DNA of 64,000 nt. Origin: Enoplosus armatus. Its lineage: Eukaryota > Chordata > Actinopteri > Centrarchiformes > Enoplosidae. Each line of letters begins with the position of its first letter. The first letter of the stretch is position 1. The notes under the pieces were generated by a model. The model saw only the letters and a list, made by a program, of their open reading frames with translations, ran no database searches and was not told the DNA's origin. The stretch lies in contig NC_092198.1 of NCBI RefSeq assembly GCF_043641665.1, positions 7,252,501 through 7,316,500 on the forward strand. The letters run 5' to 3'. Of this stretch, positions 51,767-63,659 are shown piece by piece. The translations under genes and the position numbers were made by a program.

Positions 51767-53992
51767 AACGCATGCACACAAACATACACACAGAGTCCAT
51801 TAGGCTCATGTGTTGGGCCCAAACCACGGCCCAGAGTGCTCTTTCATGGCTCCATCATTACATCAATAAGTCTTCACATTAATCTCAGCACAGCAGAGCA
51901 CCCAGACTATTACCAGACCAGCCCTGCACCACAGAGGCTCACTCAGAAGCAGACATGGGCAAAATAGTAGTCAAATATATTCTGGGTACTTGATAAACAC
52001 ACAAGGCGTGCTCGGTTTGTCTCGTTTTGCGAGGGATGTGTCCAGTATTGAGGCTGGTTAAACGGCGGAGGATAAATTACGTATGCCTCAAGTAGTTCAA
52101 ATGCATGAAACCATATCTAGATATATTTGGCCACATGTGCTCTGAAAAGCACTTTTTTTTTTTTCTACGTAGACTGCTGATTTAATACAGAGCCCAAAAT
52201 TATTTTTGAGGAGCTGGTTTCAATAGTGACTAACGAGAATCTTTCGCCAAAACCTTTTCAAATCTGTGTAACATAAGATCATGCCCTTTTAATGAAGCTC
52301 TTGAGAGTAGTCTGAAAAAAGGAGATTAGCTTACTCCATCACTTATTATGAAATCAGCCTTTGGTCTGCACTTAAGAGCTCCTGTGAGAAAAAGGCTGCA
52401 CGGTTAATAATCACTAAGATGAGCTAAGGCAACTAAGCCGAGGCTGCCATCACAAACACAGCATCAATCACATTCAAAACACACACAAAAACATTTTTGT
52501 CCGATGAATATCAACCTCAGATAGAGAGAGAAAGGGGGAGACAGAGAAAACGAGGAAGAAAGAAATTGAGTGGAAGTGAGAGGAGGGGTGTTTAGCCCTC
52601 GTCTGTCTGGACAGGAAATGGGGTTCTTTAACCCTTGACCCCGGTCCACTATGCGGCTGTGAGTGTGTATGTGGCTTTATCCTCTTGCCTTAGAACAGGT
52701 TCTTTCAGACGCTGGTTTGATGGACAGATGGTCCTCGTTGTCATGGCAGCCCGTGCAGGTGCGTATGTGTGGGGTTTCCTGCCCTAAGGTGCAAAAGGAT
52801 GGTGGGGTGGGGGTGTTTATTATCCACAGCGCCAACGGGCAGCAGAGCACCATCACTCCCAAGAGGTAAGAGGAATGACGGAGAGGAAGGATAAGAGGGG
52901 GAGAGTGAGGGAAGGTGGGATGAATGGAGAAAGGGAAGGAGAGAGAGAGTGGTAAAACTTTGGAGGAGCGTCCACTTTTATCACCGTGGATCTGTTCTTG
53001 GATGAAAAAAGCTGTGAAGTATGTTTTTCACTCGTCTCTCATTCTCTGCCATAATAAGAGAATAAAAGAATATTGCCTCAGAAACCTCCGCTGTTCCCGG
53101 AATGGCAGCCTCAGCTCAGATGACCTCAGATATTGTTCCGTTGTATTCTTTTATTCTCCTTTCAACATTTCGGACCGCAAATGTGAGGCGGGAGGAGGAA
53201 AAAAGGGGGTGCAGCATGGAGGGAGTTGAGCGGTGGGGCCAAGGGTCACTGCTGGAGATTCTCCCCTGAAGGCAAGTCCGCTGCAAACGGGGTAATAATA
53301 AACGTTTGACGTTTTGAGTTTCTGGAAAAAAAAAACACCCCCCCCACCTCTGTCCTGAGTCCACCGGCTACAGCTCCTGTACCAAACACATCAATGTAAG
53401 GATCAAATACTTAACATTTCTGTGGACTCATTTGCAAAGAATGTGAAACGCTTAACTAAATTTAAATTAATTTAAAATTAAGCCAATACAAATATTCATG
53501 AATGGTTTTTATGGCATTTATCTTTCTGTTTAGCAGTGCGGTACAAACTAAGAATTAACAATTGGCAGATTTTTTGGGTTAACTGACTGGGACACTACAT
53601 GGATGACTTAGCGCTCGTAGGGAGAGCCAGCATTGTTATTGCCATCACTGTGTGCAAAGCTCACAGTGATACACTTCTGAGAAAATGTCTTATTTGGGAT
53701 CATTTAAAGCTGAACGGCTAAATTCTGTGGAATGTAGTCCACTTGATTTGAGCAGCTTTAAACCAAACAAGCACAACTTTAAATAAACTAAGGATATACT
53801 GCAAATGAAACTGATGTCCATACATTTTATAAATAATTTGATTAGCAATGTCCAACATCTGTTTTTTGAATGTCATACTTTCAAAAAAAACATCACATAT
53901 ACCCAATACAATCGGAAATTAAATTAAGCGTCAATCAAATGTATAAAATAAAAAAAATTTTAAAACACCCTAACATTTCTGACCGAGGAAAT

Positions 53993-53995
<3 letters not shown>

Positions 53996-54085
<90 letters not shown>
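53996..54085. repeat. (CA)n microsatellite, about 90 bp
   Basis: About 45 uninterrupted CA units. Confidence 0.95.
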
Positions 54086-54087
<2 letters not shown>

Positions 54088-57000
54088 TTTGGCATAGTGG
54101 AAATATGTCTATACCACCCGTCTAATCCCCGGCCTCGCAGTCTGGGTTGTTTGTTTTTGTGTTTACTCTGGAATGTCAGACATCCGAGGACGCAGCGGAG
54201 AGGAAGGTCAAAACCGCAGAGCCCCAAAGACTCAACAAACATTATTAAATTCTAATTTGTTATAAAAGGTTTGTGGAAAGTAGTGGAGTGAAACCTATTA
54301 ACGATTCCTCTGGTTATTTTCGTGTCCTTAAAGGTCTTTATGCACTTTAAATATAAAGTACACATACACTTGACAGCTTCAGCATGCACACAAAAACACA
54401 AGGTCTGCATATCATGTTGGCTCTCAAGCGTACAGTATATCTTGCAAGAAACTTTGATTACAGGAAGTGATACAGTGCCATATAAAGCTGAACATGAGAC
54501 TAAGAAGTGAGTGAGGAAGTGAGGGCTTAGGAGTTTTAGTAAGACAGCGATAGGGTGACAACGTGTGACTGGACCCTCTAAAAGAAAAACAACATTTTCT
54601 TATGAACACATTTAATGACTGAATCTGAACCCTTAAAACAACAGAGGATGACTTTATGGAGATGAATTGTAGCTTATCTGTTAATAATTTTCATTTTCAA
54701 TAAAAACGTATTGAGTATTTTCTTTATGAATTCACTACATGCTAAGTAATCTCTACAAACAAAAACAAGATCATGAAAACAAGCTCTCAAGACATTTTAG
54801 ACTCTTTATGTATAGAGAGATCTTCAAAAATAAAAATCACAATTTCCAGTTCATCAGTCTAAAAAGCAGCCTGATCTATTGTTTGGAAGAGATGAGAGGA
54901 AGCGAAGGAGAGAAGAAAAGAGGGAACAAACAGGGACAGGGTGCTGAAAGGGTTGTTAAGTCTGTGATAGATCTTTGGCTCTCAAAAAGACACGATTCCT
55001 GTAGTAACAATGAACTTTGTGGGGAATATCGCTGCGGCCTCCATGAGGGGAACATGTGTTGCAGTGTGTGCATTTGTGTGACTTATGGGTGTGTGTATAT
55101 GTGTTTTTTCTGTGAGTGTGTGCGTGTGAGTGTGCAGGCTGTGCACTCATTAGTGAAAAGCCTCAGTGCAGACTAGCTCCAGTTACAGTAGTAAACGCTG
55201 CCTTTGAACTTTTAATAGAGCCCTGAAACCCAACCAGGCCTTAAAAAACACAGATCTGCAGGAAAAGAAAAAAAATGGAGAGACAGAGGTGGAAATGGTC
55301 AAAAGTAAAACCGCACAAAATGTATGTAAATGCAACAGGAAAGGTGAGATGAGGAGATCATTTAGGTCATTTAATCATGAGCCACAACACTGCTACTCTA
55401 ATACTCTGCAGTCACAAAACGCGTAGATTGATCCGTGTCAACAAAGAGGTCATTAATACTAATGAAGCACAACATGTATAAACACACACCTGTCGACCGG
55501 GCTGACAGACTCTCTGAAGTGGGCAGAAACAAGCCAAAGCATTATTGCCATATCAAGTATCTGAAAACGCTCTCTTTCTGTAGCGCACATACACACATAA
55601 TTATCATCATTAGGGACGCCGCTGAGCCCAGGCACCTGTGTGTATGCCGGCACACAGTAATTAAAACATGCAGCCCTTTCTGAGTGTGTGTGTGTGTTTA
55701 AGTGGGTGGGTATTTATCTGGGTGGGTGTCTGTGTTGCAGAATCTTCTGGCATGCATTGCAATAAACAGATGTTGAATCTTTATGAGGTCTTTACAACAG
55801 GTTCAGCGGTGCCCCAAGTGTTTCTATGCGCCATGTGTGTGTGTATATGTCTAAGCATACATAGGCCTAACATGGAAACCTCTCATCAGTGAACCATAAA
55901 AGAGACCACAAATGGAAACGAACAGGAAAGGTGCGGCATTCTTCCTAAATGCTGAGAGATTTTTAATTATTTTGATAATGCTGTCATGATGTTGCAAGTT
56001 GCCATAGTTACAAAACAAGCTATTCTAATCTACATACACAGGAACAATGTAAAAAAACAATCGTGGGAAATGATCTGGCAGCCATGTTAGATGTCACATC
56101 TACAGTACCATTCACCAAAGCACATCTTTTTTTCCACAGCAAACATGTTGACTTGTCATACCAGGAAAAGCACAAGTATCACTAATAACATTAATGACGG
56201 CTCTGTTTCATTTCACTGTCCAAGTGAGTCATGCCAGAGAGCCAGCTTGCACAATACCACAACCATAGCACCCATAAACAGAATGCATGATCATCATTAA
56301 TGTCATTAATTAATTACACCTGTGCTTTCCTTGCTGTGACGTGTCAAAATATCTGCTGATACAAAGGTCTGCTCAGAGATGGGAATGGAGACGAGCTGTG
56401 GACAGGACTGTTTATTTGACTACGAGCTGTTTACAGAGATGGACGCTGTGGAGCTGAACGACAGCATGAGAAAATACCTCTGATAATATACGGACATGCA
56501 GAGAACTCAACAGTGAACTCGCCTCCTCGCTCGTCTCAGGACCTATTCACATCACTCCATTATGTTTCCAATTCCTCTAACTCCTCTTGCAGAATTGTAT
56601 GAACTATTTTATATCCTATCCAACAATATTTAATCTTTGCTCCTCTGGCCCTGGGTGTCACCATGTAAGGATGTGAGGGAGACATGCCATCTGAGTTTAG
56701 ACAATTATAAAATCACTTACAATTACAAAATTGTAGTGATTGCTTAAAAATGACACCCTCTCACTATGATCGGCCTGACACAAGAATTGACACAAGAATT
56801 TTAGAGAACGCTAAATAACACTGTACTTACAGGGTTGACTGAGCAGTAAGCATGCTGGCATTTTTCCAGCAACTTGATTAACAAACAGTCAAGTACAACT
56901 GCTGTCTTCAACTAGCGTCCTCTGAGTGGCTCCACAATACGAGGGTCGTGACCAGACTGGTTACCATTCTACAATTTAAGACATGGATAGCGTTTATATT

Positions 57001-58659
57001 TTATAAGATGATTCCAATATTGTTAGGCTGAGTATGTTTAAATGTGACTACTTTTAAGGCAACTAAATAATAAAAAGCAACGAAGCACCATTTAGACCGT
57101 CGTGAAATACAGCCGAGACGAGAATGCAGAACCATGCTCCACAGCACGTTGACAGGTTATCTCATTCACACAAATTCACTCCTGCATGTACGAAGACAAA
57201 CAAAAACAGCAAAGGCATCATCGCCTTTGGTACAACATGTCCTTTTTTCCCCCCATGTCGGTGCAGGTCAGTGTAGAAATGTTGTGACTCTGTTTACACT
57301 CGTGCTATAATTACACAGTTGTTAAAACTTTCGACTTTTCTTAAAACGATGCAAGCCAAATTAGCAAAACATCAACATAGCAGAGTGAAACAGAGAGATT
57401 GTTCATCTTATTCATCTAACTAAGAACCAAGAATTTGCAGCTCCAATTGTGAGTTGAATATTAGCCCACGAGTTCAGAGCACCTCCTGCTGATGGAACAT
57501 GATGATCACCATCTGAACCTATTGTTAAACAGGGCTGAACACTGATGGCTTTATAAGCAATAAAACTGTTCATCGGAAGAGTCTGGAGACGTAAACAATG
57601 AAAATCTCCATTTATTGTGTTTTCTCATTCTATCAACATCTGTTTTTAACAGGGAGGGAGATTTGTGCAGGGAAATAAAAAATGAAATTTGACTTTTTTT
57701 CCCCTTTCACAATAAAGTCCTAGACAGATGACAGCTGTGGACACACAGAGTGCACGCTGCATGTTTTATCGCCTTCACCCATAAATAAAAAACGCAGAGT
57801 GGAAGAAATACAGTCAAAATATACGATTTATGGCAACGGGCACAGGAGGGAGTCTGGAGATTTCTTGGACAATATGAAAATAAAACTGCAATAAAACTGC
57901 ACGGGCCTTGATTGTGGTCTATGGAGAGACATGGAGGGCCTCCAACACAGCTAACTTTATTACTTCATCTGAGAGAGCAAGAGAGAGCGAGAGAGACATC
58001 AACAGATTCAGAGACCATTACAGTCAAATCTTTTTCCCCTAAGTGGCCACAGTCTCCATCTAAGCACCCCCAGACCCTTTTCACCCAACATCCAGGGACA
58101 CAGTGGAGGGGCAAAACCTCCTCGATTCAGTTTACCCGCCTTTTTATTTACGCAACCAGCCTTTTTTTGGTTTACATAAATCTTTACAACATAATTTCAT
58201 GGCAGGCATCACAGTAAGCACTATTAAAGTGATGGTAGTTGTGTAAACATTTGGGGGAAAGAAGAATTAATGCTTTTAAGAGTAAAATGGATTCTTGTTT
58301 ATGTAAGCGGTTGGTAACCTTATGATGATCGCCAACTGAACAAATAATTTACCGCCAGTTTCATTTACCACAACATCACAGCACCCAACTATGTTGCTCG
58401 AAGCATTTAAAATCATTGCGAGAGAGCCATGTTTCTGGTCGGAAGAGAGAGGGAGAAAGGGAGACAGCAGAGTGACGAGAGATACATTTTTGAAGTGATT
58501 AGAGCAACAGATTGCTGGGAGAGGGGTGAAAACAGTCTGCAGGCCACTCAACGGAGAATGCTCTGGACTTGGGTTTAATAGTAAAAGGGTCTCATGAAAA
58601 TCGCCTATTGTAGGGTGCTGCATCTTTCTTGGCTGGAGCTGTGCATCAGATCTAGGGTT

Positions 58660-58880
58660 TCACAGAGCATACCGGGGGACCGGCGAAACCGGAGACAATA
58701 ACAACAAATATGGCCTTGTATTTTTAGGTTGTGATTATAAAGGCCGTTTCACAGTTTAATACTCCAGGGAAACCAAACAAACTTTGTTGTTTAAAGAAAC
58801 CGGCGTCCAGAATTGGATCAAATCGCTGCTGCTCCCAAATGTCCTTGAGAAATGAAAGAAGAGGGCGCATAATAGGTCTG
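58660..58880. promoter_or_regulatory. Candidate conserved noncoding element
   Basis: Unique, balanced-composition sequence with an inverted SOX-like pair, AACAAA c TTTGTT (58776-58788), and a CArG-like caaatatgg (near 58707). Conservation is untested. Confidence 0.25.
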
Positions 58881-60439
58881 AAGCACACGGAGAGACTGCA
58901 GTGACAGATTAATGACTAGGCACACTGCCCTCTCTTTATGCAAAGTAATATTTACTTCACTAATTTAAGATACACTGAAATTATTTTTGATACAGTAAGT
59001 TTCTTTTGTATTATGATTATTACTATATTCTATGGTCCTTAATATTACCACATTGCTTACGCCCTTAAAAAGTCTGGCCACAAATCACTAAACGCTGCTT
59101 TAAAACATTTTATCTAATGTGAGGCAATTATATGACTTTTATGCATTTGTGAGTAATTGATACTCACAATGACACATAGTAAGCCAAATACAATTATTAT
59201 TATCATTGTTAGCCTCCTCTTCCAACTACCAGAAGTACTTAAAATATTTGATAGTTAGAATTATTCCCAAAAATGGTAGAAACCTTAAATCTTAAATACT
59301 AAAAACTTCGAAAGTATCTCTCTTTACTGCGTGTAAAGGCCTGACACTTCATATTTGCTGCCATATTTTTACTTTATTATGTTATACTTTGTTGCCATCT
59401 GCTGACCAAATAGAGATACTGACTAACCCAAGTGACACTTAGGGACACACATTATGTACTGTTTTTCCCTCCAGTTTGACTGGTAAGAGTAACAGAAGTC
59501 TGTGGAAATGGCACAAAGATGTTTGTAACAAGTGCTGCTATATAAGAAACACTGCTATGTTAGCTGATAATACACCGAGATCTTGATATAAAATCAAAAT
59601 GGTTGCATTTACATAGCGCTTTTATTCAATTTGTCACACATCAATGGCAAATATTGACCTTTATGAACCTTGGTCAATATTTTATTGAGGAATTTTAAAT
59701 GTTCAATATCTCCCAGGATTGTTTCAGGGACCCAAAACACATTCATTCATTTTAATTGTATGAGAGATTATAACAGAGAGTGTAGTGTGACTGTACCATC
59801 TAGTCACCCTGAAGGCCACAAACGATACACTCAGTTTATAACCAAACATACAGTACAAAGTATGACTTTCATCTTAGTAGGACAGCTCAGATTTGACATG
59901 AGCCTTGCCTGATATGGCAACATATAAACTTTCTAACTCACAGCTGTACAAACCATATGGACAGGTACAGACCTTTTTCTCAACAGGTGTAATTAAAGCC
60001 ATAAACCTGACCCTAGAAGTGGTAATGCAGCTGGTATTTAATAGTTACATCTGTGGTTTGGCTGCTAGTACATTTCAAAATGTCTGCCGTGAAAAGGGCC
60101 TAAAGAAACTACTTTTTCTGGCGTTATTAGTTTGTGTTCAGACCAGGTATCGCTACCTACTTGCTGCGCGTGCTTGACAGTCTTTTCTCCCAAGTCATCG
60201 ACCACTTCTTTCAGCCAGCAGCTGCGAAAGCAGGTTCAAACTAAAGTTGGGGACCCTCAAATGAACCAATTAAGTCAATAAACAATTTCGTATAAAGTTA
60301 CGGGTCGGAGAGAGGAGATGTTTCAGCGATAGCGGGACTATGTCAAGTTAGAAAAGCAAGCTAACTCGAGCCACTTAGTTTGATGTTCTTTGTAGAAGCT
60401 CTCGACCGCCTTACAGCTTCTTCATATTTATTTACGCAT

Positions 60440-60560
60440 TTTCTTTATTATCGCAAGCGCTAAGACGAGCGCGCGCATGCGTCAGGATGACTCATGAGGT
60501 AATTAGGAGAGCAAATCACAGGTGTGAGAAGGCGGACCCAGATCATGTGATCACAAGCTC
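60440..60560. promoter_or_regulatory. Candidate CpG-rich promoter with NRF1, AP-1 and M-box motifs
   Basis: The only CpG-dense patch in the last 12 kb. It has a perfect NRF1-type GCGCATGCG (60473-60481), the AP-1 palindrome ATGACTCAT (60487-60495) and a TCATGTGA M-box inside the dyad GATCA tg TGATC (60541-60552). Its distance of about 2.3 kb to the poly(A) polymerase exon makes that gene the likely client, but no first exon could be fixed and the direction is unknown. Confidence 0.4.
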
Positions 60561-61245
60561 CACATATAGGCTGTTATTGTGAAACACAGTACACACAGTC
60601 TGACTGCAGAAAATTGCAACAAATATGCAGTTATATCCAGAAACCCATCAAATCAAATACATGTTGAATGATTCAGAAGCAAGACAGAAAGGCTATCATA
60701 TAGACATAAAGAAATTAACAATAAATACATGAGTATTGGTAAAGAAACAGACTTCAAGACATTATATACTCCAAAATCCAAGAATACCAATCTGTGATGC
60801 ATAATACAGTATGTGTTATGTATGTGTCACAGCAGTAATAACTATTGTCGTATAACTCATGGTCCAACCATCAAGAATGCCTATTTGATATATTTGTTTC
60901 ATGTATCATACATTTAGGTGGTTTTGGGGGAAAAGCCCTCTCAAAATCATATACCACAGATGTCATTAATCAATTAGATTGGCCCTTAGGGCCAGTGCAG
61001 TGGTCGTTGGCTCACCAGTCAAACCAACTCTATTACAGGTTTGGATATCTGTGATTCTGCAAGGGACACAGTTGCAAAAACCCAGACAAACGAGTGCATG
61101 TTTTATCAAAACCACCAAAGTTAGCACAGTACTTTTCTCTTCTGTTATCCAGGAGTGACATCATACATCCAATCAGTAAATAGGAATGAGGAAAATACTG
61201 TAGTTGGCACCTACCTTTTGTGTTTGGTGAAATGGTGCACCTGTT

Positions 61246-61285
<40 letters not shown>

Positions 61286-61720
61286 TATTCATTTATTTGT
61301 TTGTTCAGGCAGTTTGCATTTTGAATCTGCTCTGTCAACATGAGCCCATGTTTAGCTGAACTGCTGTGTTAACATTACAAAAATGGTAAGATTGTATGGA
61401 AACCAAGAGTTGGTATGAAATAACCTCTTCAGTTTGTCAGATAAAACATAACCCTCTCTCAGGCCTTTAAAGATGAACTGAGGCAGATGTGATACATTAA
61501 AATATAATTACACACTTTTGTTTGCTCATAGGATATCCACGGTGGAAGTTAACTTAGAAAAATAAATTCATCAGGGCAGTAGAAATCTACACTCTTTGGC
61601 CTTATACTTCACTTAAACCTGCAATGACTGATTTGACCACTTGGGCAGAACAATCTTTAAAAACAACATTGACACTTTACCACCTTTTAAAAAAATATAT
61701 TTGACAGATATATTTGGGTT
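60561..61720. other. No gene seen between the candidate promoter and the LINE relic
   Basis: AT-rich sequence containing the (CTTT)n array at 61244-61286. Part of it may be an intron or 5' leader of the downstream gene. No splice-supported exon was found. Confidence 0.5.
61244..61286. repeat. (CTTT)n microsatellite
   Basis: About ten and a half tetranucleotide units. Confidence 0.95.
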
Positions 61721-62752
61721 AAGATGAAAAGATACAGCATATCTAGCAGGTATAAGGTATTAATGATGTCAAGAACCATATGTTATGGATCTATGTTGCC
61801 TTTAATAAGATCAGTGATTGATTATGAAAGTGTAGTATGCAGGTCAGCAGCAAAAACGTTGCTGCGAAGCTGAAAGTGAAAAATCAGACACTGAGATTGT
61901 GCTGTGGGGCTATTAAGACTTCTCCAGCTACAGTGGAGGTGGGAGAAATACCACTGAACCCAAGATACAAGCCACTAATGACTGCAAGGGCACACAGAAG
62001 ATCATACAACTGGGAAGGTCCTTAGAGCATACTGGGAAAGTGGGAAAACAAAAGGAGAATGTTATGTATGGGCAGCAAGTAAAATGGCAAAAGAAATGGG
62101 ATTACATGAGAAAAGATACAGTTTCACAGTACCTTACCCAGTGACTCCAACATGTTTATTTTCCCGTGTTGTTTTTATATTCAAGAGAAAACAAAGAGAG
62201 ATGAAGGAAAAGGAAATTAGAGAAGATATAGTTTATGAAAGACGAAGAAAAACACGTAAAACATTGGTTTCATATATGAAATAAAGAAAAAAAGTGGAAG
62301 GTATGAAAACAATAAGAAAAAAACTCCAGAGAGCAAACAATCATATCAAGTCTGAGGCTCAGGACACACAGGCACTTAATAGGGAAACGTCCATCAGGAC
62401 TATGTGAATGTGGCTTAGAAGAAGAAACGATTGAACATGTTTTCTGTCACTGCCAGACGTATAAAACATTGAGAAAAGCTGAAGAAGGAGGTAAAGAAAT
62501 GTGGGGTGGGAGTATTGAATCTTAATTTATTCAGCATTGAGGAGGGAAAATATAAATTCTTGTTATAAAATAAAATAAACTGTGTTAATGAAGAGAATTG
62601 GTTATTTATTGATGAAATTATTTATTTATTTTGGGGTTTTCTGTCCTAATGGATGTAGGGAACACGGTAGGTGGCGGTAATGCGCCATAAACGCTGGGTG
62701 CTACCCGCCTTTAAACAGAAGAAGAAGAAGAAGAAGAAGAAGAAGAAGAAGA
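61720..62752 (+). mobile_element. 5'-truncated non-LTR retrotransposon (LINE, I/Nimb-like), degraded
   Basis: Translated pieces in shifting + strand frames match the C-terminal half of fish I-clade (Nimb-like) LINE polyproteins. LIRSVIDYESVV (near 61800-61835) and LRLCCGAIKTSP (near 61890-61925) come from the reverse-transcriptase thumb. TVPYPVTPTCLF lies near 62123-62160. A terminal zinc-finger-like segment, ISSLRLRTH...HLIGKRPSGLCECG then EEETIEHVFCHC (62343-62460), ends at a TAA near 62523. The stretch where the RNase H domain is expected is far too short, so an internal deletion is likely. The 3' end shows the ggtaggtggcggtaatgcgc motif (about 62667-62686) and a (GAA)n tail. Frameshifts and stops make it a dead copy. 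Confidence 0.75.
62717..62752. repeat. (GAA)n 3' tail of the LINE
   Basis: Twelve GAA/AGA units directly after the retrotransposon 3' UTR, taken as its simple-sequence tail. Confidence 0.85.
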
Positions 62753-62861
62753 GTACTACAACTATCGCCACCCAGTGTGTGAACTTCACTTGTTTCGTCG
62801 TGTTTTGCTGAGAGAAGGTCTACATTTACAAGTCGTTAAAAAACATGACTTGTGCACTAAC

Positions 62862-63049
62862 ATGCAAATGTCCCTTTTCAGTCCAATCAAGCACCAAGCG
62901 CCACCATTCCCAGTACCCAAGTGGTATGGGATCACTGGTCCGATCAGCAATGATCTGCCTGAAGAAGCTGATCTATTGCAGACCAGGGAGATGATTGACA
63001 CTCTCAAGCCACATGGTGTGTTTGAAGACGACATGGAGCTCCGTCACCG
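62862..63049 (+). CDS. Poly(A) polymerase-like exon A
   Basis: It encodes SPIKHQAPPFPVPKWYGITG followed by PISNDLPEEADLLQTREMI and DTLKPHGVFEDDMELRH. The left boundary is ambiguous. Either translation starts at ATG 62862 or 62868 in this frame, or a cccttttcag acceptor at 62872-62881 joins an upstream exon that must end with two bases of a codon. The donor is cg|gtatga at 63049/63050. The (GAA)n tail of the LINE lies only 110-130 bp upstream. Confidence 0.75.
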
Positions 63050-63568
63050 GTATGATATATCTCTGTTTCTTTATTATCATATTGTAATTGATACAACTTG
63101 GAGGGGTACAACTGAAAAAAAAACAACCTTTGACTCAGTGTCTTGGATGTTATTCCACTGTGCAGACTTCGGACAGAGACCCTACGGAGTAACCAGTAAA
63201 ACAGTCCTCAGTGAATGAAGTTAATGCAAGTGGCAGACCACAAGTGGAAGGGACCATAGCATGCCTTGCTTCAGAGAAATGACAATATTCGATTATGTTT
63301 GATTTGTAGAGAGAAAGTTGTCAAAAAACTGGAGTCACTTTATAAGGAGTGGCTCAAAGAAATCTGTGAAATGATGGTAAGACATCTTTTCTATCTATGT
63401 TGTTGCTTCTAACTCCAAAGATGATACTGAAAACATGTTATTGCACAGATAATACATTTTTATAATGACTTTTTATTTTATTGTAGAACTTACCTGAAAC
63501 GGTAACGGCAAACGTTGGAGGCAAGATCTTCCCGTTTGGATCTTACCAATTGGGAGTTCACTCAAAAG
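62862..63568 (+). CDS. Divergent poly(A) polymerase, 5' part (gene continues past the window)
   Basis: Coding segments are 62862 (or 62882)-63049, 63310-63376 and 63487-63568, joined in phase. The product resembles the N-terminus of canonical nuclear poly(A) polymerases (PAPOLA/PAPOLG), which add poly(A) to cleaved pre-mRNA. Recognisable blocks are WYGITGPIS, TLKPHGVFEDD, LYKEWLKEI, NLPETVTANVGGKIFPFGSY and QLGVHSKG, in the family order at the start of the nucleotidyltransferase domain. The three catalytic aspartates lie beyond the window. Unlike the near-invariant vertebrate enzymes, it has many substitutions, notably Gln for Arg in GSYRLGVH and Ser for Thr in VHTKG. Introns sit at the expected family positions, so it is a duplicated gene and not a retrocopy. 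It may be a fast-evolving paralogue or an early pseudogene. No frameshift or stop is seen in the visible part. Confidence 0.8.
63310..63376 (+). CDS. Poly(A) polymerase-like exon B
   Basis: The acceptor is gatttgtag (63301-63309) and the donor is gtaaga at 63377. The first base completes an Arg codon, then EKVVKKLESLYKEWLKEIC EMM follows. It corresponds to the family helix LxxLVKEWIxE. Confidence 0.8.
63487..63568 (+). CDS. Poly(A) polymerase-like exon C with the FGSY motif
   Basis: The acceptor is attgtag (63480-63486) and the donor is gtaatt at 63569. It encodes NLPETVTANVGGKIFPFGSY then QLGVHSK. FGS is the nucleotide-binding start of the polymerase-beta-like fold. CAA (Gln) at 63547-63549 replaces the usual Arg. 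The last base is the first of a Gly codon. Confidence 0.85.
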
Positions 63569-63659
63569 GTAATTAACAGTTCCTGTGCATGTCAGCACAG
63601 TTGCTGTGTTTCACAGTGGCTCACTAAAAAAATGTGATAGTCATTAGGTTTGGGGGAAA

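Noticed and set aside
54739..55176. 145-codon + strand open frame
   Set aside because: There is a lysine-rich start and a Cys/Val end from TG-rich DNA. No domain or supporting signals are visible.
59590..59650. tagcgctttta-like words reminiscent of fish SINE or DNA-transposon tails
   Set aside because: Too short and too divergent to support a repeat call.
62775..62881. Upstream extension of the poly(A) polymerase frame to 62775
   Set aside because: The frame there begins with GTG and its translation has no similarity to the family. It is kept only as an open leader before ATG 62862/62868 or the acceptor at 62881.
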